A DNA stretch of 64,000 bases from Streptomyces sp. 135 (GTDB lineage Bacteria > Actinomycetota > Actinomycetes > Streptomycetales > Streptomycetaceae), in contig NZ_CP075691.1 in NCBI RefSeq assembly GCF_020026305.1, positions 5,270,001 through 5,334,000 on the forward strand, given 5' to 3'. The notes beneath the pieces are model-generated. The model made no database searches, was not told the DNA's origin, and was given only the letters and a program-made list of their open reading frames with translations. Every line of letters begins with the position of its first letter. The stretch's first letter is position 1. Of this stretch, positions 33,068-44,606 are shown piece after piece. The position numbers and the translations under genes were made by a program.

Positions 33068-36000
33068 CCACCCCCATCACCTCCCGCGCGTGCCGGTTCG
33101 GCACCATGCCGAGGCGCCAGGCCTGCCAGCCCGCCTCCAAGTCGGCGCCGCGCTCCAGGAGCAGGCCGTACGCCTCCACGTATTCGGTCAGCTTGCCGTC
33201 GCGGGTCGGGTGGTCGGTGCGGGACAGTTGGCTCAGCTCCTCCTGGGCCACCGCCGTGCCGATCTCCCAGCCGCCCGGCGAGGCGTACGGCAGCAGGGTG
33301 CAGCGCAGGAAGCGGGCCCAGTCGCCGCCGCGCCGGTCGCCGTACGAGGCGAAGAGCTCGGCGGCCTCGTCGCACAGGGCGAGCGCCTGCTGCGTGCGGT
33401 TGTTGCCCGCGTCCACGACCACCAGCTCCAGGCACGTCCAGGCCTCGCCGTGCGCGACGCCGATCCGCTGGAAGTCGGCGCGGGCGTCCACCAGGAGCTG
33501 GCGGGCGAAGCCGGAGTTGCGCAGGGAGCCGGTCTGGGCGGCGCGCTGGTCGCGGGTGACGCGGGCGGAGTGGTGGCGGGCGCACGCCAGGCCGTACACG
33601 TCCCGCATCCGGGAGAACATCGTGCGCGCCCGCTCCAGGTCCCGCACCGCCATATCGAGGCTGCCGGTCTCCTCCAGGGCCTGGCCGAGGTAGTACAGGG
33701 ACCAGGCCTCGCCCCGCGCGTCCTCGTTGTCGCGGTGCCGGGACACCGCCTGGCGCAGGCCGTCGACCGCGGGCGAGGGGTCGCCGCCCACCAGGCGGGC
33801 CCGCGCGAGCTGCGTCATGGCCCACGCCTCGCCGCGCTGGTCGCGCGTACGTCCGTACAGATCGAGCGCGTCGCGCAGCGCGGTCTCGGCGCCCGGTACG
33901 TCGCCCATGCGCAGACGGAGCTGACCGAGCTGGAAGTGCGTCCACGCCTCGCCGTGCACGGAGCCGCTCCGACGGTGCAGGGTGAGCGCCTGGTCCAGCA
34001 TGCCGAGGGCGTGCGCGAGGTGGGCGCGGTCCCGCTCCACCGCGGCGAGCGCGTGCAGCGTCCAGGCGCGGTCGCCCGCCAGCTCGTCGGCGGCCTGGAG
34101 TTCGAGCGCCTCCGTCAGCCGGGCCGCCGCCTCCGTCAGATTGCCCTGGTGGTGCAGCGTGATGCCGAGCGAGCCGAGCGCGCGGGCGGCGGCGGCGTCC
34201 TGGTGGGCCTCGAAGTAGAGGTCGACGACGGAGTTCAGCGTCGTACGGGACTGATCCAGCTCGCCGAGCTGACGGGCCGCGATGCCCGTGCGCCACTGCA
34301 CGCTGCGGCCGAGCAGCCCCTGGTCGATCGCCTGCGTCAGTTCGTTGATCTCGCCGAGGCGGTAGAGGTCGCCGCGCAGCAGGCAGTAGTCGCACAGGGC
34401 GCCCAGCAGATTGAGCACGGCCCGCTGGTCGACGCCCTCCGCGTGCCGCAGGGCCGCCGTGATGAACGTCGACTCGTCGTCCAGCCAGCGCAGCGCCGCG
34501 TCGAGGGAGGCGAAGCCGTGCTGCCCGAACTGGTCGGCCCTGGTGGACGTCTTGCCGTCGACCAGGCGGATCACCGTGTCGGCCAGCTCGCCGTAGCTGG
34601 CGATGAGCCGCTCCTGCGCGGCGGTGCGCTCGGCGGGCTCCTCCTCGTCGAGTAGGCGGGAGTGGGCGAAGGAGCGTACGAGGTCGTGCAGGCGGTAGCG
34701 GCCGCCCCGGAGCCGGTCGACCAGGCCCGCGCGGGAGAGCGCGGTGAGCTGCCGGCCCGCCTCCTGCTCGTCGGTGGCGAGCAGCGCCGCCGCGGCGGCA
34801 GGGCCCAGCGAGGCGCGCCCGGCGAGCGCGAGACGCCGCAGCAGCCGCCGGGCGGTCTCGGGCTGGTCGGTGTAGCGCAGCCACAGGACGTGCTCGACGG
34901 GACCGGCCTTCCCGGCCTTCCCGGCCTTCTCCAGAGGTTCGTACGCCGCCAGGTCGGCGGCCAGCCGGCGCGGCGAGCGCGGGCCCAGCGAGGAACCGGC
35001 GGCGCGCAGCGCGAGCGGCAGGCCACCGCACAACTGCCGTACTTCGTCGGCCGATTCGGCGTCGTAGGGGCCGGAGAGGGCCTCGGCGGACTCCCGCAGC
35101 AGCTCCTCGGCGCCCGCCTCGTCCAGCGCCTCGACGGGGAGGCGGTGCACCCAGGCCGACAGGTCCGCGGGGAGTTCGAGGGGCTCGCGGGCGGTGACGA
35201 GGACGAGGCTGTCGGAGCGCTCGGGGATCAGGGTGCGGACCTGCTCGGCGTCGCTGGCGTCGTCGAGGACGATCGTCACCGCGATGCCCGTCAGATACTG
35301 GTGGTAGAGCTCGCTGAGCCGCTTGACCTGCTGTTCCTTCGAGGAACGCTCCCGGAAGAGCAGCTGCTCGCGCGGCGCGCCCAATCGATTCAGCAGGTGC
35401 AGCAGGGCGTCCCGTGTGGACAGCGGCGCCTCCTGCGGCGCGTCGCCGCGCAGATCCACCACGCACGCGCCGCGGAACTGGTCCCGCAGATCGAGCGCGG
35501 CCCGCACCGCGAGCGACGACCTGCCCGAGCCCGGCGCGCCGTGCAGCATGACCACCGTGGGCCGCGTCTCGGTGCTGGCGCGCGCCGCGTGCACCCACTG
35601 GGCGATCCGCGCCAGCTCGGTCCTGCGCCCCGCGAACGGCCCCTCGACCTCCGGCAGTTGGGCGAACGACTGCTCCAGTACGGAGCGCCTGCGCGCCGCC
35701 GCGCTCTTGTCCGTGCCGCGCAGCTGCGGCGTCGCCTTCTTCGCCGCCGTGCCGGTCGACGCGGCGAGGACCCGCTGCTGGTCGAGGAAGGGCCGGATGC
35801 CCCGCACCTCCAGCGCCGTCAGCCACTGGAGCCGCAGCTGTTCCGGCCCGCCCGGCTGGCTGAGCGCCCCGGCGCGGCGGCTGGCCGCCGGCAGGTGGGA
35901 GGCCGTCACCTTCGCGACGGTCGCCGCCGCGCCCGCCACCGCCACGACCGCGCCGGTGGCCAGGGCCGTGCCGGCGCTCGTGCCGAACGACAGGTCGCAG

Positions 36001-36281
36001 ACCCCGGCGGCGACGGCGGCGACCACCGCCACCAGCAGGGGAGTTCCGGCGCCCTCGCGCGCGTACCGCTGTCCGAAGGTGAGCTGGCCCGCGCCCGCCT
36101 CGTCGAGGGCCCGGGTGTACGCCTCGTACTCCTCGGCGGCCGTCTGCGCCATGGCGTCGAGGGCCCCGCGCGCCCGCGAGAGCAGCACGCCCCCGTCCAC
36201 GCGGCCGCCCGAACGCCGCACCTCCTCCTCCACCGCCCGTGCCAACAGCCGCTCGGCCTCGGCCTGATGGCTGTCCCGCAT
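33057..36281 (-). CDS. STAND-type NTPase with tetratricopeptide repeats
   Basis: The 1074-residue protein starts at ATG 36281 behind GGAGGGGG. Residues 80-128 contain two hydrophobic helices, so it may be membrane-linked. An NB-ARC-like NTPase domain runs from about 215 to 560; its P-loop is GAPGSGRSS (248-256), with Arg254 where Lys is usual, and a Walker B-like TIVLDDASD near 355. A winged-helix-like linker is followed by about ten TPR units (about 640-1040, with DLYFEAHQDAAAARALGSLG). It looks like an AfsR-type regulator without the SARP DNA-binding domain. No ligand can be named. Confidence 0.82.
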   Translation of the reverse strand: MRDSHQAEAERLLARAVEEEVRRSGGRVDGGVLLSRARGALDAMAQTAAEEYEAYTRALDEAGAGQLTFGQRYAREGAGTPLLVAVVAAVAAGVCDLSFGTSAGTALATGAVVAVAGAAATVAKVTASHLPAASRRAGALSQPGGPEQLRLQWLTALEVRGIRPFLDQQRVLAASTGTAAKKATPQLRGTDKSAAARRRSVLEQSFAQLPEVEGPFAGRRTELARIAQWVHAARASTETRPTVVMLHGAPGSGRSSLAVRAALDLRDQFRGACVVDLRGDAPQEAPLSTRDALLHLLNRLGAPREQLLFRERSSKEQQVKRLSELYHQYLTGIAVTIVLDDASDAEQVRTLIPERSDSLVLVTAREPLELPADLSAWVHRLPVEALDEAGAEELLRESAEALSGPYDAESADEVRQLCGGLPLALRAAGSSLGPRSPRRLAADLAAYEPLEKAGKAGKAGPVEHVLWLRYTDQPETARRLLRRLALAGRASLGPAAAAALLATDEQEAGRQLTALSRAGLVDRLRGGRYRLHDLVRSFAHSRLLDEEEPAERTAAQERLIASYGELADTVIRLVDGKTSTRADQFGQHGFASLDAALRWLDDESTFITAALRHAEGVDQRAVLNLLGALCDYCLLRGDLYRLGEINELTQAIDQGLLGRSVQWRTGIAARQLGELDQSRTTLNSVVDLYFEAHQDAAAARALGSLGITLHHQGNLTEAAARLTEALELQAADELAGDRAWTLHALAAVERDRAHLAHALGMLDQALTLHRRSGSVHGEAWTHFQLGQLRLRMGDVPGAETALRDALDLYGRTRDQRGEAWAMTQLARARLVGGDPSPAVDGLRQAVSRHRDNEDARGEAWSLYYLGQALEETGSLDMAVRDLERARTMFSRMRDVYGLACARHHSARVTRDQRAAQTGSLRNSGFARQLLVDARADFQRIGVAHGEAWTCLELVVVDAGNNRTQQALALCDEAAELFASYGDRRGGDWARFLRCTLLPYASPGGWEIGTAVAQEELSQLSRTDHPTRDGKLTEYVEAYGLLLERGADLEAGWQAWRLGMVPNRHAREVMGVEVP

Positions 36282-36646
36282 ATGGGTTCCCCCTCCGAGA
36301 GCAACAGTCTCCAGCGGCCCCAAGTGTCCTGCGTACGGGGCGTCGGCGCGAGGGAGTCGGCGGATCAAGGGGGCGGCGGGGCTGTGGTCGCGCCGGCCAC
36401 CAGCACCGCCTCGTCGCGCAGATGTTCCAGACTGCAACCCGCGACCCGCTCGCCTTCGAGCGTTCACCTCGGGGTCGACACCTTGAATTCCTGCGCGCTG
36501 CCTGAGGGCAGGGGAACAACCGTGTCCGGCACGTCGCCGCACACCCGACTTCGGCCGTTGGACACCCAGCCGCACCCGCCACCGACAAGCCTGCCAAGCC
36601 CTCAGCCGAACGTGACTTTCATGTACAGCCCATGCAGGGTTCGCCG
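36282..36646. other. Gap with no supported gene, start of the lower-GC stretch
   Basis: This 365-bp gap upstream of the NTPase gene should hold its leftward promoter. No frame in it is convincing. The base composition starts to fall from here toward 39.8 kb. Confidence 0.5.
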
Positions 36647-36826
36647 TCAGGGGCGCAGGTCACTCAACGCCTGAATTGCCGTCGGCATAGCGAGGAAAAT
36701 CCTGGCAGCCGCTGCGAAGGCGGCGATGCCTGCGAGCGCTGCGGCTGTTACCGGAGCACCGGAAGAGCCGACAAGCACGTACGCGAGCAGACCGGCCATG
36801 GCGGAGATGAGGCAGGCGATCGACAT
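36647..36826 (-). CDS. Small two-helix membrane protein in the accessory stretch
   Basis: A 59-residue protein from ATG 36826 has two hydrophobic helices (MSIACLISAMAGLLAYVLVG and PVTAAALAGIAAFAAAARIF), ending in a short polar tail. There is no ribosome binding site at this ATG, and the frame stays open upstream, so the start is uncertain. The clean membrane pattern is the only reason to call it. It lies 50 bases after the end of another doubtful gene on the same strand. Confidence 0.45.
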   Translation of the reverse strand: MSIACLISAMAGLLAYVLVGSSGAPVTAAALAGIAAFAAAARIFLAMPTAIQALSDLRP

Positions 36827-36875
36827 CCACGGCAGTACCCAGGAGCCCGAGTGTTTCGAGGCGAAGCAACCGGCC

Positions 36876-37160
36876 TCAGAGCGCCTGCTCTCGGGGCAGC
36901 GGTGATGACAGCGACTCGACTGGGCCTCCGGAGCAGGCGCACCGCAGGCCCACTCGGGAGCCAAGATCGCCCACCGCCTCCCGGTTCGGTCGTGGTGGGG
37001 GTGCGAACGCCGTGTCGTGGTCTTCCGGGTGGTGCCCGTGCTCGGGATCCATCCCTCGCCACATGACGGCCGCCTGGCGAAGCGTCGCGAAACACTCGAC
37101 TCGTCCGTGCGCATCGGCGTGGCGACTGTTGGGAACGGAGATTTCCGAGGACGCGAACAC
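36876..37160 (-). CDS. Hypothetical protein, doubtful
   Basis: An open frame of about 94 codons from GTG 37160 reads VFASSEISVPNSRHADAHGR and then RQAAVMWRGMDPEHGHHPED. Its third codon positions are GC-rich, although less so than neighbouring genes, and the protein is not a low-complexity Arg/Pro run like most shadow frames here. There is no clear ribosome binding site and no known family. Confidence 0.3.
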   Translation of the reverse strand: MFASSEISVPNSRHADAHGRVECFATLRQAAVMWRGMDPEHGHHPEDHDTAFAPPPRPNREAVGDLGSRVGLRCACSGGPVESLSSPLPREQAL

Positions 37161-37504
37161 TGAGGTGAGTCCGGTGCCCGGAGTCGTGGCCGGACGGCCA
37201 GCGTCGCCACAGAATCGGGCAGGCAGTGGGAGAGGCGCCGAATGTTTCGTCTTGGAAAACTGGGCGGGGCAACACGGGCACACCGACGCAAGGGCGCCAT
37301 TCGGCGCATGATCCTTTCCGGGCCGTACGCGCCGCTAATGACCGACGAAGCAGTCGGTAGAAAGCGCGAAAGCCGCACCCGAAGGCGTGAGTCGGCTTGG
37401 TTCCGAGGTGGCTTCCTACTAGCGTGGTAGCCAGCTCTCGTTTTGCATGAGGGCATACTGAAGCCCCCTTCTGGGACTGTGTCCCTACTGGGCGGGTGGA
37501 CGGG
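37161..37504. other. Gap with no supported gene
   Basis: About 340 bases of lower-GC sequence. A short rightward frame (about 37242-37430) beginning MFRLGKLGGATRAHRRKGAI is very basic and unsupported. No tRNA or attachment site was recognised. Confidence 0.4.
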
Positions 37505-37551
37505 AGGGCCCTGGCGGGTATGGATTTGCGGTTCGTTACCGCCAGGGCCCT
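37505..37551 (-). terminator. Hairpin downstream of the 383-residue gene
   Basis: AGGGCCCTGGCGG (37505-37517) and CCGCCAGGGCCCT (37539-37551) are perfect inverted repeats of 13 bp around a 21-base loop. The hairpin lies 46 bases after the stop of the leftward 383-residue gene and is probably its terminator; there is no T-run. Confidence 0.6.
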
Positions 37552-37596
37552 CTATTCGGGGTTGCTTCCGTCTCGGGGCAGCCCCAAGGGAACGAT

Positions 37597-38748
37597 CTAG
37601 GGCTTGGTATTGCTGTTCATGGCGCCCGCAGTGATGTCGACGAAGCGGCGCAGCCCCCGATACATGGAGAGCAGTTCCCCTTCGGTGAGTTGAAGCAACT
37701 CATGCAGCTTGATGGGTCGACCGGCGATTTCGCCCAAGTGAGCGAGTTCCGTCAACTGCGACGTCGGCCGAACCGATTGGGTCTCGGCGTTCCGAGCCGC
37801 CTGCGGTGGGATCACATCACCCCGCAAGGGAGCTTCGTCATCCGGTGTCGGCCGACTGTCGGGGGCATGTCTGTTTTCGAGCATCTCGTCCTCGGGCATC
37901 CCAGCTCGTCTGACCGTGGTGTAGGGGTAGGCGGGGAGGCGTTTTGGTGAGGGCCCCTCGAACGAGGAAGCGGTGTCCGGCCGGTCATGCGGATCACGCG
38001 GATCGGGGCTCAGAACGGAGTCGACGACTGGTTCGGCCGCCACCTCCTGACCAGTTCCCTCTACGCGTGAGCTGTCCGCGGCACTAGCGGGCTCCGTGCC
38101 CGTCTGCCGTGACGTCCGTGGGAAGTTGTCGTCGACAGTCGGCCCGCCATCATTGGCGCCGGCCACGTCCTCCTCCATCGCTCCCCTATCCCCCGTCTCC
38201 GTTGCTTCAGCGGGGACAGGGGCGAGGGCGTCGGCGTTCCAGCAGACATGGCCCTCTCGCACAGGCAGGAGCAACCGAGCCTCCAGCAGCCACATGACCA
38301 GGATCTCCACCTCACCGCGCCGGGACTCCGGTGCGCGTGCAGCGGCCAACAGGCGATTCGCTAGAGCAGCACGCTGTCCTCCGTGCTCTCCCAGCTCCTG
38401 ACGGGCAATTCTGGCGAACCAGGTGCGATGCAGCACGTTCGCCAGCTCGCGGCGTCCACGTGTCTCGCTGATTCTCCAGGCCTCCGCGATCCTGCGAGCT
38501 GCCGGCGTGGCACGGTAAATGCCGCGTCCGCCACCACGCGCCAGTAGGCCGCAGGAATGCAGGAATGCGGTTACCAGTCCTTTTCGGTGATCGGAAACAC
38601 CGGGCACTTCCAGCTGTCGACTCGTGAAAACGCCCGTATGGCATCCGGCAGCGAGCATGACCTTTACTTGATCCGCGAAACGGGTACGTACCGTGGGGAG
38701 CTGGTAGCGCAACACGCTTCTTTCTCTTTTCTGCCGTGGCTGGCTCAT
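37597..38748 (-). CDS. Unknown protein with N-terminal winged-helix-like domain and disordered middle
   Basis: The 383-residue protein starts at ATG 38748, chosen because GGAGGGAGG lies just before it. Residues 1-170 are helical and basic, with a pattern of tandem winged helices (TRFADQVKVMLAAGCHTGVF, LVTAFLHSCGLLARGGGRGI, RRIAEAWRISETRGRRELAN). Residues 190-320 are acidic and Pro/Ser/Asp-rich, probably disordered. A small C-terminal region (QLTELAHLGEIAGRPIKLHE then LLQLTEGELLSMYRGLRRFV) may be a binding helix bundle. I do not recognise the family. It lies alone in a low-GC accessory stretch, which suggests acquisition by transfer. Confidence 0.72.
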   Translation of the reverse strand: MSQPRQKRERSVLRYQLPTVRTRFADQVKVMLAAGCHTGVFTSRQLEVPGVSDHRKGLVTAFLHSCGLLARGGGRGIYRATPAARRIAEAWRISETRGRRELANVLHRTWFARIARQELGEHGGQRAALANRLLAAARAPESRRGEVEILVMWLLEARLLLPVREGHVCWNADALAPVPAEATETGDRGAMEEDVAGANDGGPTVDDNFPRTSRQTGTEPASAADSSRVEGTGQEVAAEPVVDSVLSPDPRDPHDRPDTASSFEGPSPKRLPAYPYTTVRRAGMPEDEMLENRHAPDSRPTPDDEAPLRGDVIPPQAARNAETQSVRPTSQLTELAHLGEIAGRPIKLHELLQLTEGELLSMYRGLRRFVDITAGAMNSNTKP

Positions 38749-39810
38749 CCGCCTCCCTCCTGCAGAGATCTTGGATTGGCTGAAGACACTTAAGCAGGTC
38801 TTGGACCTCATGCCTAAGCGACACGGTCATCGCAGTCGGGAGATGCCGAAAGATCTCAGGAAACCTCGTGTGACCCGCCTGTCCAGGCAGGTGAGCGCCA
38901 TTGGGGACGCGCTTTGGTCGGGGACTAACCCTCTCGGTGCCTCACGCGGCCTGGCGGCCTCGGGGTGACAGCATCGACGGCTTCCGCTGCTACAGAGAAT
39001 TCCCCTCTGAGCACCTACATGCTGCAGAGTCCCGGATCCACCAAAGTGCATGTGCGCAGCGGAGCGTCTCAGGTGCAGCTGCCCCTGGCTGGCTTCATCG
39101 CGACTGCGCTCTGTCGGTTACAGACGTGTCGCTGGGGCCAGCACATAGGTGTGCTGCGGTCTGAGGAGGATGCGCGGTTTCACATATGCGCTGAACGACC
39201 TGTGCCCCATGATTGGCAGCGGTACTCACCAGCGCTCACTGTGTGCGCCCTATCGTGTATGGCAACTCGACTTGCGGGCCCCAACTCACGTTCAGCCTGC
39301 ACCTTTTGCGCGGCAGTGCAGGTTTCGTAGTGGCAAGGGTCACTGAACTGCGGTGACTTGCGCGGTCGCTGTTTGTGACCCACTGGAGGGATCTGCGTGT
39401 CTGTGGCTGGAATGTCGTGTAACGGTGGCGTCTCTTTCAGCGCACCCCGCGCAGAGTAAAGCGAGCCGACTGCACAGGAGATGCTTTCGCTGTGACGTCA
39501 CCGCGCCAGCCGTTCGAGACGGAGACTACACAGATGTGCGACGGTGCTGCCTCGCCCCATAAACCGCGGGGGAGAAGCCTCTGGTGGGTGACGGGCTCAC
39601 GACCGAGATCGACTACGGGAACTTGAGACCATCGGCTGCCCGCAGGTGACCGGCACTCTCTATGGTCTGTTGCCGAGTCGTCGGCATCCTGGCCCCGCCG
39701 ACCCTCGCCGTCGCGATGAAGGTGCCCCCCCCCGCAAAGACGCTCGTGGTGCCGGACGGCGCACTGCGGCTCGCTCCATGTCGGTTACGAAGGAACAGCC
39801 TCCAGTGCCG
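38749..39810. other. Lower-GC stretch without a supported gene
   Basis: About 1.06 kb of sequence with clearly lower GC than the rest of the window and frequent stops in all frames. Several short frames exist (for example 38965-39330 plus and about 39492-39626 plus, beginning VTSPRQPFETETTQMCDGAA), but none has a family match, a good start site or typical codon use. It looks like the remnant of a mobile or degraded insertion. A nine-C run occurs near 39725. Confidence 0.55.
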
Positions 39811-40377
39811 TCAAACGGCTCCTACGTCGACAGTGACGGAGAAGGGGGCGGCCGCCTTGATCGTGCCGGTGAACATCTCCCCGTCCCTGTAGATCTTGGT
39901 GGCGGGGTCGAGGACGTAGGTGTAGGTGATCGGGACGCCGGTCGCGGCCTGCTCGATACGCCAGTAGAAGGGGATGCCGGCCTTGGCGTACTGGTCGACC
40001 TTCACGATCCGGTCCGTGGTCTCCGAGCCGGGCGACACGACCTCGACGACCAAGAGCACGTGTTCGGGACGGGTGGGTGTGAGGTCGATGGTCTCCGCCC
40101 GGTAGACGATGACGTCCGGACGGCGGTTGGTCAGCGGAACGTCTTGCAGGCGGACGTCGAAGTCCGTGTCGGCGTTCCAGTCCGGGCCCGCTGCGGTGTC
40201 CAGGGCATTGGCCAGGATGCGGGCGAGTCGGTTGTGCCGCTTGGAGGCGCTCGGGCTCACGACGACCATCCCGTCCACGATCTCGATTCCGGCGCACTGC
40301 TCCTCGGACCAGGAGTCGTACTGTTCCGCGCTGATCTGCGAATGCATCCACGCGGGCGCCACCATCTCGGCGGTCAT
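39811..40377 (-). CDS. Uma2-family (DUF820) restriction-endonuclease-like protein
   Basis: The 188-residue protein starts at ATG 40377 behind AAGGAGGT. It shows the PD-(D/E)XK-like fold of the Uma2 family: GIEIVDGMVVVSPSASKRHN, NRRPDVIVYR (the Asp of the motif), VVEVVSPGSETTDRIVKVDQ (Glu and Lys) and YAKAGIPFYWRIEQ. Such proteins are abundant in Streptomyces and of unknown role. The long leftward MFS frame that comes from 44.5 kb is in phase with it, but the good Shine-Dalgarno site shows that it has its own start. Confidence 0.88.
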   Translation of the reverse strand: MTAEMVAPAWMHSQISAEQYDSWSEEQCAGIEIVDGMVVVSPSASKRHNRLARILANALDTAAGPDWNADTDFDVRLQDVPLTNRRPDVIVYRAETIDLTPTRPEHVLLVVEVVSPGSETTDRIVKVDQYAKAGIPFYWRIEQAATGVPITYTYVLDPATKIYRDGEMFTGTIKAAAPFSVTVDVGAV

Positions 40378-40497
40378 GGCGTACCTCCTTCGAGGAGCCT
40401 CGAAAGTTCCGGCGTTGCTGGGCTTCAGCCTAGTGGGCGAGGCAGCGCCCGTGCGGGCCCCACCGGCGCGGCCCGGCATTGTGAGAGGCTGGATCGT

Positions 40498-42516
<2,019 letters not shown>

Positions 42517-42591
42517 GGGGCGTCGACGGGGCGCCCGGCGGGAGCGGTGACCGGGCACCCGACAGCCCGGCCCACGCGTACGCTGCCGCGT

Positions 42592-42910
42592 CCTGCTCAG
42601 TGCTTGGCCGGGCTGCCCCCCCCGCCCGGCGTCGCAGCTCCACCGCCGTGAGTGCGGCGTCGCGTACGCCGCCGGATCCTGCTCAGTGCTCGGCCGCGCC
42701 GCCCCCCGCCCGGCGTCGCAGCTCCACCGCCGTGAGTGCGGCGCCGCGTACGCCGCCGGATCCTGCTCAGTGCTCGGCCGCGCCGCCCTCCGCCCGGCGT
42801 CGCAGCTCCACCGCCGTGAGTGCGGCGTCGCGTACGCCGCCGGATCCTGCTCAGTGCTCGGCCGCGCCGCCCCCGCCCCGCGCCGCAGCCCCGCCGCCGC
42901 GAGCACGGCG
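42592..42910. repeat. 84-bp tandem array at the end of an MFS gene
   Basis: Units begin with CCTGCTCAGTGCT at 42592, 42678, 42762 and 42846 (spacing 86, 84, 84). The first unit has an eight-C run where the next has six; this accounts for the two extra bases. The fourth unit diverges into the 3' coding end of the leftward MFS gene. In the MFS frame each full unit codes a 28-residue repeat containing ARPSTEQDPAAYA. Confidence 0.88.
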
Positions 42911-44499
42911 CCCGCCACGCACAGCACGCCCGTGACGAGCGCCGCGGTGTGCACGCCGTTGACGAACGCCTGGCCGCTGCCCTCGGTCACCGCCGCCCGC
43001 AGAGGCGTCGGCATGTCGCCCGAGGTGGGTGAGATGCCCATCGCGACGGCGTCCTTGGCCTTGCCGAGGCCCTGCGCCACGGGTCCCGGCACACCCGCCG
43101 AGGTCAGCTCCCCGGTCAGCGTGGCGCCGACGCGGCTGCTGATCAGGGAGACGAGTACGGAGGTCCCGAGCGCGCCGCCGACCTGGAGCGCGGTGGCCTG
43201 GAGGCCGCCCGCCACCCCCGCGTCCTCGACGGGCGCGTTGCCCACGATCGCGTCGGAGGAGGCCGCCATCACCATGCCGACGCCGAGGCCGAGCGCGATG
43301 AACGGCGGCCACATCGCGGCGTACGAGGAGTGGACGCCCCAGCCCAGCACCCCGAAGGAGGCGGCGGCCTGGAGCACCATGCCGAGCGGCATCGACAGCC
43401 GGGCGCCGAACCGCTCGGTGAGCGCGGCGCCCAGCGGCGAGGCGACGACGGAGGCGAGACTCAGCGGCAGGGTGCGCACACCGGCCTCGACGGGCGTGTA
43501 GCCGCGCACGTTCTGCAGATAGAGCATCACGAAGAAGATCACGCCGAGCAGCACGAAGAAGTTGACGGCGGTGATGATCGTGCCGATGGTCAGCGCAGGG
43601 TTGCGGAAGAGCCGCATCGGCAGCAGAGGGTGACCCCTGCGACCCCTGCGCTCCCTGTCCGAGCCGGGCGGGGCGCTCGGCGCGGGGCGGCCGAGGCGCG
43701 TCTCGTACCACCCGAAGGCCAGCAGGATGACGAGCCCGGCCGCGAGCGTGCCCAGCGTGGTGCCCGAACCCCAGCCCCACGCCTCGCCCTTGACGACGCC
43801 GAAGACGACCACGAGCAGCCCGAGGGCGAGCAGGACGACACCGGGGACGTCGAAGCGGTGCCGGTCGGCGGCGTTCTTGCTCTGCGGCAGCACCAGCGCG
43901 CTGAAGACGAGCGCGACGACGCCGATGGGGGCGTTGATGTAGAAGACCGACTCCCAGCTGACGTGTTCGACGAGCAGCCCGCCGACGATGGGGCCGAGCG
44001 CCGTGGACACGGACGACACCATCGCCCAGATGCCCACCGCCATGCCGAACTTCTTCGGCGGGAACACCGCCCGCAGCAGACCGAGCGTATTGGGCATCAG
44101 CAGCGCGCCGAAGAATCCCTGTAGGGCGCGGAAGGCGATGACGCCCTCGATCGACCCGGCCAGGCCGATGGCGACCGAGGCGAGGGTGAAGCCGACGACA
44201 CCGACCAGGTAGAACGTGCGCCGCCCGAATCGGTCACCGAGCTTCCCGCCGAGGATCAGCGCGGCGGCCAGCGCCAGCAGGTACGCGTTGGTGACCCATT
44301 GCAGGTCGGAGGTGGAGGCGTGCAGGTCCCGGCCGATCTCCGGGTTGGCGATCGAGACGACCGAGCCGTCCAGACCGACCATGAACAGGCCGAACGCGAC
44401 AGCGACGAGCGTCAGCCAAGGCCTGCCGCGGCGCCCCGCCGGAGCGTCCGGCGGGCCGGCTGCGGGCAGGGGGGAGTGGTCCACGAAAGTGGCGGGCAT
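42851..44499 (-). CDS. DHA2-type MFS multidrug exporter, 3' end damaged
   Basis: The ATG start is at 44499. The protein of about 549 residues has the 14-helix EmrB/QacA layout: SNAYLL-like LQWVTNAYLLALAAALILGG, GGKLGDRFGRRTFYLVGV (motif A) and GPIVGGLLVEHVSWESVFYI (motif C-like). It should export hydrophobic drugs using the proton gradient. The expected stop (a frame ending in AEH then TGA at 42851) is in a different frame from the gene: one base is missing in the G-run before it. As given, the frame passes through the repeat array and stays open to 39811. A MarR gene lies upstream on the same strand. Confidence 0.8.
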
Positions 44500-44606
44500 G
44501 GAGGTGCCTTGCTTCCTGGGAAAAGGGGGTGAGGTGCGGGGCGTACGGCCACATGACCGCACGCCCGGCCGGCCGCACGGCTACCGGCGCGGGTACGCCG
44601 AAGCCG

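Noticed and set aside
33000..36600. Continuation of the NTPase frame through the repeat array, and an upstream extension to 36575
   Set aside because: The stop at 33057 and the ribosome binding site at 36281 define a normal gene; the extensions have no family features.
37430..37560. tRNA gene or attachment site around the GCGGTTCG segment
   Set aside because: The sequence around the loop does not give the arms of a tRNA; the perfect 13-bp arms fit a simple terminator hairpin.
38965..39330. Rightward 121-codon frame in the low-GC stretch
   Set aside because: There is no ribosome binding site, its codon use is unlike the neighbouring genes, and I see no family features.
42592..42910. CRISPR array or Pro-rich coding gene on the plus strand
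   Set aside because: There are no unique spacers; plus-strand frames are shadows, and the unit matches the MFS 3' end.
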